The notes under the pieces were generated by a model that was not told where the DNA came from, made no database searches, and worked only from the letters and a program-made list of their open reading frames with translations. A stretch of 64,000 nucleotides of DNA. Source: Nymphaea colorata (lineage: Eukaryota > Streptophyta > Magnoliopsida > Nymphaeales > Nymphaeaceae). Shown here in pieces: positions 1 to 11,461 of this stretch; positions within the stretch are counted from its first letter, which is position 1, and each line of letters opens with the position of its first letter. Where the stretch lies: the NCBI RefSeq assembly GCF_008831285.2, contig NC_045138.2, positions 3,886,143 to 3,950,142 on the forward strand. The letters are read 5' to 3'. The position numbers were made by a program, and so were the translations under genes.

Positions 1-1566
1 ACAATTTTCAAGACCCGCCTCTCTTAAGCGTGGCATAGAAATTGTTGTTTCCCTCGATCCAATTGCTGGCCATCCCTCCCAATTGGGCAAATCCTGTACT
101 GTCAGTACCTCAAGTGAAGGAAGATGAGTAGGAAGCTGCTTCACAGCCTTCAGATTAGTCAAATTCAACATCTTCAAAGCTGGCATGTGATCATCAGCTA
201 CTTGCTCTAGTCTACCACATCCGTCCACCTCCAATGACTCCAAGGCAGGCATGTCATGACCAATTGTGTTGAGTCCATCACAGCTCCCAATCTTCAAGGA
301 TTTGAGAGAAGGCATGCTCGCTATTTCACACACTGCTGGGCATTTATTGAGCTCTAGTTTTTCCAATGAAGTAATGCTTATTAGTTTTTCCGATAAAGGG
401 CAATTTTCTAGCTTCAATATCCGCAGCTTGGTGTAGTCGGTCTTCAAATACCAACTTGGCATCTCTCCTTTATAATGACGTATCTTCAAGTTCTTGAGGC
501 AATGTGGAGGTTCCAAAGCCTCCAGTATACAACTCTGTTCAGAAGCATCAGCAACTTTGTCATCATGTTGTTCCTCAAAGTCAAATTTCAAACCAGTTAG
601 AAGATGCTTCTCCTTAAGCAATTGGGCTTCTCCTAAATTGACTTCCTTTCTAGCAGCCCCCAAACCTTCTATGGAGAATTTTCCCGTTAGGTTGTTCAAG
701 TCTTTTAGTACCTTAATATTACATCCTCTTCTATCCTCTTTGTCATTGCATAAAAGAAACCTTTTTAAGGTCTGCAAATTGGTAAGCTTCCCCAAGCCTT
801 CGGCTACAATTTTCAATTCCTCTGTACCTTCCAGCCCAAGATACCTCAAGTTGCATAGTTTACCTATTTCCTCGGGCACCTCTTCAATTTTACTATAACT
901 TAAATCCAACGTTTGCAAGTTCCAAAGTCTGTCGATTGAACTGGGCAACCGTTTCACATCTGAATAGCTTAGATTGAGATACTTTAGTAGTGAAACACAT
1001 TCAATGGAATTTGGCAGCTCATCCATTTCACATTCCTCCAATGACAACACCCTCAACCACTTGATGTTGGTGAATTGTTCCGACGGCAAGAATGCACAGA
1101 ACAATGTGCGCAACTTATTTGCTACTAATGAAACATTATGCATGGACGTTTCTGCATCATCTACATCAAGCAATGACAGATGGCTGGTGTGCTCAGTAGG
1201 AGAGGCATGGCTATATTCCTTTCTACCTATATATGAGGCAAGGTCATGCAAAGTGTCATGCAGTTTTACATCCCCTTCTTCAGTTTCTTCAGTCATGCAC
1301 CTATTTATCAAATCATCAATACATTGGTTTGCTGTCACTTCCACATCCATGCCTTTCTTTTCCTCAATCAATCCATGCGCCACCCATTGCATGGCCAATA
1401 AGTCCCTTTCTATCTCATAATCCTTTGGATAAATGCAACAATATACAAAACAACTCTTCAAAGACGCTGGCAAGTCAACATAGCTCAGCATGAGACCAGG
1501 AAGAATGTCACCATATTGAGGGAAAGATGATGAGGCCGCAGGAATTCGAATCCGATCGGATGTCAT
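1..1566 (-). pseudogene. NLR disease-resistance protein, 5'-truncated, unit A copy (runs off window start)
   Basis: On the minus strand an open frame runs from an ATG at 1566 to the window edge. It encodes the winged-helix end of an NB-ARC domain followed by leucine-rich repeats, as in coiled-coil NLR immune receptors. It is the same gene as the complete ORF at 21511-23697, and only six substitutions separate the two over this stretch. Two of these are informative. This copy has Pro-Lys-Asp-Tyr and Glu-Arg-Asp where the other has Ser-Lys-Asp-Tyr and Glu-Met-Asp; the Pro form matches the usual NLR winged-helix motif, so this copy is closer to the ancestral protein there. The P-loop, kinase-2 and GLPL motifs are absent: upstream sequence turns directly into a TCCGAT-rich repeat, which also supplies the start codon. 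The C-terminal repeats lie outside the window. Inferred to be a non-signalling remnant, although the frame is open. Confidence 0.85.
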
Positions 1567-1684
1567 TTATTAAATCCGAATCCGATCCGATTTTTTAATC
1601 AGATATTAAATTTTTATCCATATCCGTTTTTTCGGATCGGATCGGTCGGATATCCGATTCAAATCGGATATATTGACATCCCTA
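1545..1684 (-). mobile_element. TCCGAT/TCCGAA-rich hAT-like element remnant at the NLR break (unit A)
   Basis: About 140 bp built of alternating GGATCGGAT and ATCCGAATCCGA words. On the minus strand it begins TAGGGATGTCAATATATCCG and runs straight into the NLR reading frame, giving the ATG and first eight codons. The TAGGGATG terminus resembles Ac-like hAT ends (established knowledge of hAT termini); assignment to hAT is inferred and is strengthened by the related element at 6315-6749, which has an 8-bp target duplication. Confidence 0.55.
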
Positions 1685-2200
1685 AGCCTACTGCCTAATT
1701 TGGACTGTGGTGAGCACATGTGCTCTACCGGCCTGGAAAAATCCCCCAACCTTAATCTTCTACATCACCAAGACTTCTCCTTTCTCAAGTTTGGATGCAT
1801 GATCCCTATGAAGCATACTTATTCAAATGAGAATCCCCAAAACAACCTGCACGTGATCTCCACTCTTTTTTTTTTTATTCAGGTGGATCTCTTTTCAATT
1901 TCTCTCTTAAAATATCTCTTTCTATTTTCTTCAATTTATCTCTCTCCTTTAATTTTTTTTTCTCTTTCTCTTTCTCTCTAAAAATCATTTTGCCTCTCTT
2001 TTATTCATCTCTTACTCTTCAATTTGTCCTTCTCTTATAGTCTCTTTTTCCCTCTCTTTCATTAGACTATATCTCTCTCTTCTATTTGTCTATTAAAATC
2101 TCTCATTTCTCTCTTCTATCCTAAGATAACTTGGTAGGTAAACCAAGCTAATAATTGAGATCAAAATAAGTCCAATCCCTTATACCCAACACTTTATGTC
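1685..2200. other. Pyrimidine-rich intergenic DNA
   Basis: About 1860-2110 is strongly TCTC/CTTT biased on the plus strand, with no coding signal. It is shared with unit B (23816-24336) and, more diverged, unit C (44880-45355). It would be the upstream region of the NLR if that gene were intact. Confidence 0.6.
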
Positions 2201-2201
2201 A

Positions 2202-2275
<74 letters not shown>

Positions 2276-2350
2276 GAATCAGGAGGTAAGACTGTACTGT
2301 AGACTGAATGTGTGTGCAACATTGTTCTTTGCGGGTTCTCTCTCTCTCCC

Positions 2351-2389
<39 letters not shown>

Positions 2390-2508
2390 GAAGGAGAGAG
2401 AGGAAGAGAGAGAGAGAAGGCCGGCAAAGAACAATGTTGCACACACATTCAGTCTACAGTACAGTCTTACCTCCTCTATTCTGATTCACAATATATATAT
2501 ATATATAC
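2202..2508. repeat. (TA)n-flanked foldback repeat with CT/GA arms (unit A)
   Basis: A (TA)n run (about 2202-2271) leads into an arm starting TTGTGAATCAGGAGGTAAGA. After an inner (TA)n/CT tract the reverse complement of the arm returns at about 2395-2492, followed by more (TA)n. The arms share the words AGACTGAATGTGTGTGCAAC and GTTCTTTGC and then a TCTCTC/GAGAGA stretch. The transcript would fold into a stem of roughly 75-100 bp. It looks like a MITE or foldback element inserted in a TA microsatellite. No protein is encoded. Confidence 0.75.
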
Positions 2509-2819
2509 ACGTCAGGTTTCCCATTTTTTTTAATTTCTAGTTGTTGATTTTATAAGAAAGAACAATCCCATTAGTTAATAGTGGGAATCCAAAGTTTAAC
2601 TTTCTCACCACTTAATTTGGACCATGGTTGGCAAGATCCATGATTGCTGCTAAAGAAATCCTCAAAAAATCCTCAACTCCAATCTTCTACGTCACCTGGA
2701 TTTGTACTCCACTGACAATTAAGAAAAAAAAAACATTAGAGGCGAAGTGCGCTATTAAAGTAAACATGAAAAAACTTCCTAAATCACGTCCTAACCACTA
2801 ACCAGTGAACAAAAGAGTA

Positions 2820-3900
2820 GATGTATATGTTCTCACCTTCAAATTTTTCGAAAGCAGGATATTTTGACAAATTTACAACAAATTTCAATGATTTTTTTGT
2901 CTCAAACGCCTCAATTTCCCTAATTTGGATCATTTTCCCTCTGATTTGATGGTCAATTATATTTATGGCCCATTTGGAACTAATTTCTGACTTTGAACCC
3001 AAGTTCAACCCCAATTTAGACTAATTTTATACTTCAGATCCAAAATCAAGTGTGGATCCAATCTTTTTTAAACTCATGCAATGACCAAAAACAGGTCTCT
3101 AAATCTAGAGCGAGATCCATTTCCCAGCTCCAAATCTAAAATAGATTTCTAGATCCAAATCGATATCTAAATCCCAGCTCCATTTCTAAAATAGATCACT
3201 AGAGCCATATTGGATCTGGATCTAAATTTCAGTTTTCTGATCCAAACCAGATACAAAAAGGCTTTTTGATCAGAACATGGATCCAAAACAGAATTTTAGA
3301 TTTGAATATAGATCCAAATCCAATTCTATACCAATTTTATCCATATTTAAGCATTGGATCCAATTTAGATCAGATCTAGACCCAAATAGTTGTCTGAATC
3401 CAAACCTTTGGTCCACTTCCAAGTTTAGATCCAATTCCATGTTTCCATCTAAGTTCGTATCTAAAATCTAACACTCAGATCAAAATCTGAATTTCATATC
3501 CAAATTCTAGATCCAAATCCAAATGCATTAGTCTAGATCCATTCTAAGCTTTTGATCTAGACCCAGATCCAGGTCTGAGCCGTAGGTCAATTTCCAGATG
3601 TAGATCAACATTCAAGTTCTAAATTTATTATTTTGTGTCCATTTCCAACCCCAAAATTCTAAATTCGGCATGCCCAAATATTTGGGTCTGGTTTTGGATC
3701 CAAATTCAAGTTCCAAATCCTTTCTTGGATCAAGAATAGATGCGATGCATTATGGCGATTTTCCAAAATATCATTGATTTCTTGTTCAAAATTCTCAAAA
3801 TACGCTTGAATTTTACTAAGATATCTTTAAATTTTCCACAATGCCATTGATTTTCCCTAAATATCCTTCATTTTTTCAAATGCACCTTTACTTTCTAAAA
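2820..3900. repeat. GATCCAAAT-rich dispersed repeat, copy A1
   Basis: About 1 kb whose core (roughly 3030-3720) is a dense, irregular succession of AGATCC, GATCCAAATC and CAGATCTAAAT words. Fixed flanks occur on both sides: a left segment with TTTGATGGTCAATTATATTT and a right segment with TATCATTGATTTC. The same structure recurs at 5290-6305, 25080-26150, 27925-28905 and 46150-46970, with partial copies elsewhere, always in this orientation. No ORF, LTR or terminal inverted repeat is evident. Family unknown. Confidence 0.7.
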
Positions 3901-3911
3901 AAAAAAACAAA

Positions 3912-4130
3912 TTGTTTTCTTTTCTCTCCGTGTGGGTCCCACTATTGTGTGGCAAGAGGTCTAGCCTAGGTCGCACCAGGCCGAATCGATGCCAGCCTGG
4001 CCTGGTCAAGTATGGTCCGGACCAGCTCGGCTCAACTAGCTATTGCCTAGCCGGTCTTGCCTCCTTACGGCCTAGGCCTGTTTGCGGCCAGCCCAGCTAT
4101 GGCCAGGCTACGAAAACAAGTCAGAATATA
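3912..4130. repeat. GC-rich GCCTAGCC/GGCCAGGC segment (unit A)
   Basis: An island of higher GC in AT-rich DNA made of short CCAGCCTGG, GCCTAGG and CGGCC words, prone to self-pairing. Unit B (26153-26430) carries about 65 bp more. The A form reads as a deletion between two GGCAAG(A)GGT direct repeats. Function unknown; the next 450 bp (to about 4580) hold only AT-rich and CT-rich DNA. Confidence 0.5.
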
Positions 4131-4639
4131 CCAAGGTTTGCTACTCAGCTAGTTCTATTGCCTAGCACAGTCAAACTCTCGCTCAATCTCTTTTTGGACA
4201 ATTTTAACATTATTAAGTAATTATGTAATTTGAAACTATTAATGACTAATTAATAGCTAATTAAACTTTCAAAAAAGACTAAAATATCTTTGGGTCTCTT
4301 TCATTTATAAATAATCATTCATTTCTACCTTCTAATACATCAACATCCCCTTGGAGCCCTGTGTCTTTATAAATACTTTTTCATTTCTATTCTGTCTTCT
4401 CCAACTCTAAACTTTCTTCTTCTCCTCTTTTAACTTCAATCTCTCTTTATTACTTCCTCATTTTCAATCTTGAAGTTTTTATTCTCTTCAACTTTCACAA
4501 TCGAGGAGCTCATGAAAGGCTCTTAGAGACTTTCTTCAACTCGTTGAGTTCTCAGTCATTTATTCTTCGACTTTATCAAGGTAAATGATAACTTCATAGA
4601 ATCTTCTATCCTTCCTACACAATATAATCAAAGGCTGAC

Positions 4640-4975
4640 TCAGTTCTTCTAAAATGCAGATGCCATATCACAAAGATACAAGAGACTAAAAACCAAGATA
4701 TCCCTCCTCTCCTTAATGTTGGAGGTAATGAAGGAACCAAAATCGGTTGTAGGATAAACCATTTCAACTTTAACATTGTAATGAAAGTCTTTTAGGAGCT
4801 TTTCGAGCTCCGGCCATAGTCTATTGCCATCATAATGATATCATATCCTCTGAATGAGGGCTTTCACCCTGGTACAGATTGATGTACAACCTTCATACTC
4901 CTTGTGATACTTGAACATCTTTTCCAGCACCTCCAACTCACCTGCAGGCACCTCCAACTTGCCTGCAAGAACCCT
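4640..4975 (-). pseudogene. Small unidentified coding-like segment, broken in unit A
   Basis: Minus-strand counterpart of the open 105-codon frame at 27258-27575. Here the frame is interrupted by an in-frame stop: codons for Gln-Arg-Ile are followed by TGA where unit B has CGA. The flanking protein sequence is otherwise nearly unchanged, including the stretch PTTDFGSFITSNIKERRD. I do not recognise the family. Either a gene fragment captured in this locus or a coincidental ORF. Confidence 0.4.
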
Positions 4976-5289
4976 ACAGTTTTTAGATTGTTCTCTATCT
5001 TAATTCTCTCCTCTTCATTTTGCTCTTTCTCTCAAGCTATTTAATCTCTCCCTTTTTCTATTTTTAACTTCCCTCTCATTCTTTCTCGACTTTTCTCTCT
5101 CATTTTAACGTATCCTTTTCCCATTTTAACATCTTTTGCGATAATTCTACAAAATTTATCACCATGGCAATTTACTCTACCATCACCTAAAGAGGAAGCC
5201 TGAGCAATACTACACCATAATTGGTCGGATTAATGGGCCAGTGAAAATATAAATGTTAGTTCAATTCTCATGGGTGTTATTTCTCTGAA

Positions 5290-6305
5290 TTACAAACAGT
5301 TGGAGTGTGCATTTTCACATCCAAATTTTAGAAAGCAGCGTATTTTAACAAATTTACAACAAATTTCAATGGTTTTTGGTCTCAAACATTCAATTTCCCT
5401 TAACTTGGATCATTTCCCCTCCAATTTGATGGTCAACTATATTTATGGCTCATTTTGAACTAATTTCATACTTCGAACCTAAGTTCAACCGTTATTTTGA
5501 CTAATTTTGTACTTCAGATACAAAATCAAGTGTAGATCCAATCTAAAAACTCATGCAATGACCAAAAAAAGATCCATAAATTTAGATCTATATCCAAATC
5601 CCAGATCCAAATATGAAATAGATCCATAGATCCAAATCTGAGCTCCGTATAAAAAAAATCCTTAGATCCAAATCCATATCAAAATCCCAGTAACATTTCT
5701 GAAACAGATCCTTAGATCCATATCTGGATCTGGATCCAAATGTCAGTTTTCATATCCAAACCGGGTACAAAACAGGCTTTTAGATCAAAACACGGATCCA
5801 AAACAGACATTTAGGCCAAGATCCAAAATCTCGACCCAAATAATTGTTTGAATCCAAACCCTTGGTCCCAAATTTAGATACCATTCCATGTTTCCATCTC
5901 AGCCCAGATCTAAATCTATCATTCAGATCCAAATCTGAATTTTATATCCAAAGTTTAGCTCTAAATACAAATGTATTAGTCTAGATCCATTCTAACCTTT
6001 TGATCTAGATCCAGATCCAGGTCTGAACTGTAGGACAGTTTCCAGGCTTAGATACACATTCGAGTTCCAAAATTATTATTTGTATGATTTCCAACTCCAA
6101 AATTAGAAATTTGGCAAGCCGCAATACTTGGGTTTAGTTTTGGATCCAAATTTAAGTTCGAAAATCCTTTTCTGTCTCAAGAATCGATGTATTATGGCCA
6201 CTTTCCAAAATATCATTGATTTCCTGTTCAAAATTATCAAAATATCCTCTAATTTTTTAAGATATCTTTAAATTTTTCAAAATGCCATTGATGTTCCCTA
6301 AATCA
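5290..6305. repeat. GATCCAAAT-rich dispersed repeat, copy A2
   Basis: Second copy within unit A of the element at 2820-3900, same orientation, with the same left flank (TTTGATGGTCAACTATATTT) and right flank (TATCATTGATTTCCTG), and the core from about 5510 to 6150. It ends immediately before the target duplication of the MITE at 6315. Confidence 0.7.
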
Positions 6306-6306
6306 A

Positions 6307-6757
6307 ATGTATCTACGGATGTCAACGAATAGGATTGGGATCGGATAAATCTTCAACCATATCCGTTTTTTCGGATATTCATATATTCGGATTCGAATAA
6401 AGCAAAGTCATATCCGAATCCAAATCCAAAATCCGATTTTACAATCCGAATCTGATCCGAATTCGATTTTTATATTTATATCTGAATCTGAATCCGAATC
6501 CGAATTTTGAACCGAATTTTGCCATTTTTCAAGTATTAGATAGAGGATATTTGTCTAAAACTGAATCCGATCCACATTCGTATCCGAATCCGAACTGATA
6601 TTCATGTATATCCGAATCCGAATCCGAATCCGATCGGATGTCATTTATTAAATCTGAATTCGATCCGATTTCTTAATTGGATATTAAATTTTTATCCATA
6701 TTGAATTTTTTCGAATCGAATCGATCGGCGATTCAAATCCAATATATTGAATGTATC
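6307..6757. mobile_element. Non-autonomous hAT-like MITE with 8-bp target duplication (unit A)
   Basis: The element (6315-6749) is bounded by the perfect 8-bp direct repeat AATGTATC at 6307-6314 and 6750-6757, the target-duplication size made by hAT transposases. It opens TACGGATGTCAACG (TAGGGATGTCAACG in the unit B copy) and is filled with ATCCGAATCCGA words. The right end stops at ATATATTG, about nine bases short of the TTGACATCCCTA terminus seen in the NLR-adjacent relative at 1684, so it was probably clipped after insertion. No coding capacity. Confidence 0.65.
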
Positions 6758-7560
6758 CTCATTTTGTGAAGAAAAGACCAAAAATGCCCTTTTTGTCATT
6801 GTAGGGCCCACTGTTGCTTTGCGACAGACACGTGCCAGGCACTGTCAGGCCGTACCTAGCACGACTTTTCTCTTCTTGACTTTCCTCTCTCATCTTAGCC
6901 TCTCCTTTTCCCATTTCAACATCCCGTTCTCTTTTTACTTCTTTCGTTATGTTCTCCCTCTTCTTTAACTGATTTCTCATTTTCCCTCTTTTTTTTTTTT
7001 TTGTTTTAGTCCCTCTCTTATTAATCTCTCTTGTTAATGTCTCTCTCTTTAAATCTCTCTCTGAAATGATACTATCATACTTTAAGCTCCTTGCCTAAAT
7101 CCAAATATATGTTGCAAATATGGAGCAGATATTTAATCGTGTGAAAAACAAAAAAGCCCACGTTTTACTGACGAGTAGAAAGAAACCCATCAGTAAAAGT
7201 CGATTGACGAGAGATACGGACAGTGACAATGAAGACCTGCTTTTACCAACGCATGACAACGGTGACAATAAAGAGTGCCAATGTCCATAGGCATCTGTAA
7301 AGACTAGATATTTACTAGCTATTATGGAAACCGTCAGCATTGAAATGATTATCACTAACGTCCAAGGAGAACCATCAGTGCTTATTGAATTACCAACGTT
7401 CGCATCCGCTGTCACTAATAGTGGGTCTTCCCTTAGTCGACGTAAGACAACCCATTGTTTACTGAGTTATCTTGAGCACATATAAATACACAACTTTTAC
7501 AAACGGCGTGTCAATGCCATCAGTATTTATCTAAGTGACGCTGTTTCTTCCATCAATATA
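6758..7560. repeat. CT-rich tract followed by short-motif repeat region (unit A)
   Basis: 6850-7070 is pyrimidine-rich. 7150-7450 contains scattered near-copies of CATCAGT, ACTGACG, CCAACG and GACAACGG, a pattern reminiscent of subterminal repeats in plant CACTA-type elements, but I see no CACTA terminus. No gene. Confidence 0.35.
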
Positions 7561-8285
7561 TGTGGGGGAGAATTTTCATTTCAAGAAAACATGATCTTCA
7601 AGGTAAGGTAACACTTCAGCCTGACTTCAATCACTCCTCTATTGATAATAGCTTCTATTTTTTGTTACATACGACTCTATAATGGAATATGAATATAATA
7701 CTTGAAACTTCTATCAAGCGGCCATGGTATAAAGATTAAGATCAAAGCAGAGTTCCACCTCTCCCTCTTGTCTTCTTTCTAATCCACAGCTAAAATGTTT
7801 CCAGCGGAAGACACCCAACCAACGCTATGGATAGAACTTCCCCATGATCCTGAACATGCACTAGTTTTATTGGAATAGTGGCATTCCATTTGTCTAAGCA
7901 AAACTGAATCTGTCATCTTTTAGAAAGACTTCTTTTAACTTGTTTTTTTTTATATCATCTCAATACTTCACTATATTCTTACAAAGCCAAGAACGGTGGT
8001 TTTTGCTTCTGTTAATTTTGACCTAGAGATCCCGCAAGACTGGTAAGGACACCATGAGCTGAAGCATAACAACTTTGTTTATCTCAGAGAGGGAGTAGAT
8101 ACCACCACCTCCTTGAAATGACCTATGTGGGCTATATAGTGGGGTCTTTTTAATTCTCAGCCAGTCATTCCGTTGAAAGTTCTCCCGGTGGATTAAAGAA
8201 TTCTGGTGGAAATAATTAATGCCAAAATTTAGTAGTCAACTACTTGGAAGATAATTGATTTAAGAAGACAAAATCTACCTCACAG
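7561..8285. other. No recognisable feature
   Basis: Shared with unit B (30075-30775) at high identity. It contains splice-acceptor-like CTAATCCACAG followed by a 27-codon open stretch (ATG at about 7795), too short to call. Nothing else seen. Confidence 0.4.
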
Positions 8286-8640
8286 TAGGAAAAAAAAAAA
8301 GAAAAAAACAAGGCTGTATCGGTGATTATTTTGACTAGCATAGACAGGGAACTACACTGGTGATCACTGTTCACCGGTATAAGTGAATTTTTACCAGGAT
8401 CATCGTCAACAAAAAATTGGAAGGCATGACCTATAACTGTGATCCATATCCACCGGTATAGTTTTTTAAAATTGTAAACCAATCGGCAGGAAGGTATAGT
8501 AGTAGTCTATACCATTGAATTAGAACGTAACGGTGAAGTTGATCACCACTGTAGTCAGATCTACACCGGTGAACGTTTTCGCTGGTAGACTGTTTGTCCA
8601 ATCACAGGTGTAGATGACCTTTTAATATAAACACCCCTCC
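8286..8640. repeat. ACCGGTG-motif repeat region (unit A)
   Basis: Multiple short direct and inverted copies of ACCGGTG, CACCGGTATA and GTGATCAC, e.g. GTGATCACTGTTCACCGGTA. The pattern suggests the subterminal region of a DNA transposon, possibly CACTA-like; ends not resolved. The unit B copy is 30795-31110. Confidence 0.35.
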
Positions 8641-8759
8641 CTCGCTCCAAAATCCTGTGGATTTCCTTTCCGAATTGATTTCTCTTTCCTTCACTCCAAA
8701 AATTTCTTTGAAAGTGGTTTCCATCATCCTTTGTTTGGGGTCCTTTGTTTGGGGTACTG

Positions 8760-9000
8760 TCACAAAAAACATGTATGGGTATTAAACGGCAAAGAAAACG
8801 ATGGGTATAATACGACAAAGTTATATATCTTGGGAATAAAACGAAAAAAGTTCGACAAAATTTTAAAATATTTTAAACATTTAATACATCTTAAAAATTA
8901 TAAAAAATAAAAAATGATAAAAACGTTTTTTAAAAAAAACGCGTTTTATTCCCGTTATACACGGTAGAGTTGTTTTTGGCATATAATACTACTTTGGGGA
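8760..9000. other. AT-rich intergenic DNA
   Basis: Homopolymer-rich A/T sequence with words such as AAAACG and TTTTAAAA, ending in CGTTTTATTCCCG. No coding signal. Confidence 0.5.
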
Positions 9001-9169
9001 TCGTCGGCAGTCGATTCTAGCGATCGCGCGCTCCTCGGGTATGTGTTCTTCTCCTTCTTTGCTTGTCGCTTCGTAGGATGCTAAGGAGCATGGCGAGCCC
9101 TCTATTCCTTGTCAAAAGATCAGCCAAGGAAGGTTTTGGGAAGGAGGGAGACAGAACTTGCATATGATT

Positions 9170-9310
9170 TTTGAAGAGGCAATAATGCAATACCGACAAG
9201 GCCGCACTAGAAAGATTCACATGAGTAATTTTGGCATGGTTCATGACATGGGTGGAAGTAGGTGTGGGCATTGTGTTGGCAATGGCCCACACAGACGTAA
9301 AAGTTGTTCA
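9170..9310 (+). pseudogene. Zinc-knuckle-like gene fragment (unit A)
   Basis: Plus-strand segment that in unit B (31575-31790) reads through a Cys-x2-Cys-x5-His-x4-Cys pattern (GGSRCGHCVGNGPHRRKSC). This is one residue longer in the spacer than the usual CCHC knuckle found in MULE transposases and some MYB proteins. The fragment is isolated, with no recognisable neighbouring domain. Very tentative. Confidence 0.25.
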
Positions 9311-9880
9311 TATTCATATATTAGTATTCCTTAAAAATTTAAAATTTTATAACTAATGCTCTTCACCCGAAATGTTGTGGCTCCACTCGTTGCTCGTGGA
9401 CTTATAAGCGAGTTCGTGTTTGGGATCTTTGTTAACGCATTTTTCAAATGGAAATGGAAGAGCCACCAATAAATATATATTTAAAGCCAACGCATAAATG
9501 ATCATCACCGTTGAATATTAATAGAGACCAACATGCAACGTAATTCCTTACGACTCGTAAGGACTTGGTACCTACCACTTTTTCTTGTGTGCGCGCGCGT
9601 GTTTGACACTTGTTTATATGGTCCATTCACTGACATGTGGCGACCAGCCGGGGTATGACATCATTGATTTTTTCTTTATATATAAAATCTGATAAAAGTG
9701 CAATAAAGAAGTCTACACGTCTTGCAGTGGTACTGTCACCCTCGATTCCAACATATCCCACGAACTTCACCATGAAATCATAGAGCCACGTTCTCCAGCT
9801 GTTTTTTTTGGTGCATTTCACCATAAAAGAGGAGTTCATGCATGGTCCGTCGTTGACGTTACTTTTTTTTATTATTATTA
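9311..9880. other. No recognisable feature
   Basis: Intergenic sequence shared with unit B, with small indels. It contains a (GC)n-like GCGCGCGCGTG stretch at about 9590 that is absent from unit B. Confidence 0.4.
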
Positions 9881-10610
9881 TTATTTAGGGGTGAGCCGTT
9901 CATTGCCACCACCCCTAAGAGAGGCCTTCGGTCCCCCCTCTGTGCTCACCCCCCAGGGTTTTCACAGAGCTGCGTTGGACCAGGAGTAGCGTGCGTTGGA
10001 ACATGACACTCCACAGATTCGAACAAGAGACGTTACTTCACTGTTGTCCCTTTCAATGCATTTTTACCAGCAGAGTTCCAAGTTAACATCAGGTGGCCCA
10101 TATTCTAGTGGCATTCATCATGAAACCATTCTAGACCATGCACCTACCAGTCGGATGCATTGCACTCGACCGCATCGTCATTATTCAATTGCTTGGCGCA
10201 GGCGCTTCTTACTAGATTGGGCCATGCCTAACCCTATGACATGCTTGATTTAATAGGAATCAAAAATTTCTAGAATTAGAGAATTAAAGCCTCCATGACA
10301 TGTTTCGAGAAAAAATTCTAAAATTCTAAAATTATAATTCCACTTCCAAAGTGGAATCATAATTCTGAATTTTTTTTATGAGTCTATTATTTCCTTCTTT
10401 GATAATGCAATTCTCATTTTTTTTGTCTGAATTCAAACCCTTGGTCCCAAATTTAGATCCCATTCCATGTTTCCATCTCAGCCCAGATCTAAATCTAACA
10501 TTCAGATCCAAATCTGAATTTTATATCCAAATTATAGATCCAAATCCAAATGTATTAGTCTAGATCCATTCTAAGATTTTGATCTAGATCCAGATCCAAA
10601 TTAGGTATGG
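9881..10610. repeat. Dispersed-repeat remnants ending in a GATCC-rich fragment (unit A)
   Basis: 9890-10050 has a GC-richer segment (GAGAGGCCTTCGGTCCCCCC) of repeat-like character. 10255-10375 is AT-rich. 10436-10600 is a truncated third copy of the GATCCAAAT repeat. The unit B equivalent is 32330-33085. Confidence 0.45.
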
Positions 10611-10719
10611 TTTGCAGGGAATTAAAGGGTCGGTGCTGGGTATGGGCGGGATAGGATAGATGAAAAGCTGGATTGATGACGAGCGTGAGTCACCTTCAAG
10701 CTTGATCATTGAAGCATAG

Positions 10720-11130
10720 TTACAAATAAATTTTTGGAGTTTTAAACGGTGAGATTTTTCTTATTTTTGGAGTTTTAAACGGTGAGATTTTTCTCGGGCT
10801 TAAAAAAGACAACAAAAATACGAGAAAAATATGGTAAATTTTTAAAAATTTAAAAAAACTAAAACTGGAAAAAAAAAGTGAGAAACTAATAACATAAACA
10901 TCAAAAGATAAGATTTGTAACAAATAAAAAATGAAAAATGAAAAAAAAACTGTTTGACATTAAGCAAAATGAAAAAAGAAAAAGCTGAAAAAATGCGATT
11001 TTTTTTTTTGTTTTTAATGCCTTTTTCAAGAAAGTGTGTTTTCTTTAAAGTTTTAAACAGCTGGTTATTTTATCGCATTTTTTTCACATTTTTGTCGAAA
11101 GAAAACGTTTTTGACTGTTTTCTGTGACTA
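10720..11130. other. AT-rich intergenic DNA with a local duplication
   Basis: A roughly 30-bp duplicate (TTTGGAGTTTTAAACGGTGA twice, about 10734-10790) precedes A/T-rich sequence. Unit B carries the motif once (33200), so the tandem copy is specific to unit A. Confidence 0.5.
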
Positions 11131-11461
11131 TGATTGAAGAATTCATTCCCGCCAACGGTGGTTCGAACCACCAAGTGGACCTAAGCTAATCTCGGTGGAT
11201 GCCACCGGCAGGTCAAGGCAGTCGTTGACTCGTACCGTTACCTTACATAGGCACAGCCAACCGCCTCCTTGGGACTGTTTGGTGTGCAAGCAAAGGGAAC
11301 GGCATCTGTTTGGGGGACTCGAAATCGAGCATGTTCTATCCAATTACACAAACTAAAAAAGTAATCGGAATTTGATAATAAAAACGATTACTAACCATAA
11401 AACCAGTATTGGCTTTTTGTGATCTATCGCTTGACTGTTTCTATTTTTTCTCAACGTACAG

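Noticed and set aside
494-1493. Plus-strand frames of 86-148 codons over the NLR (also 22625-23624)
   Set aside because: Antisense shadows of the minus-strand NLR coding sequence; rich in Ser/Leu as expected from reversed LRR codons.
2196-2540. Frames rich in Tyr-Ile-Tyr-Ile on both strands
   Set aside because: They are translations of the (TA)n microsatellite and foldback; the same occurs at 14692-14991, 24534-24794 and 35540-35833.
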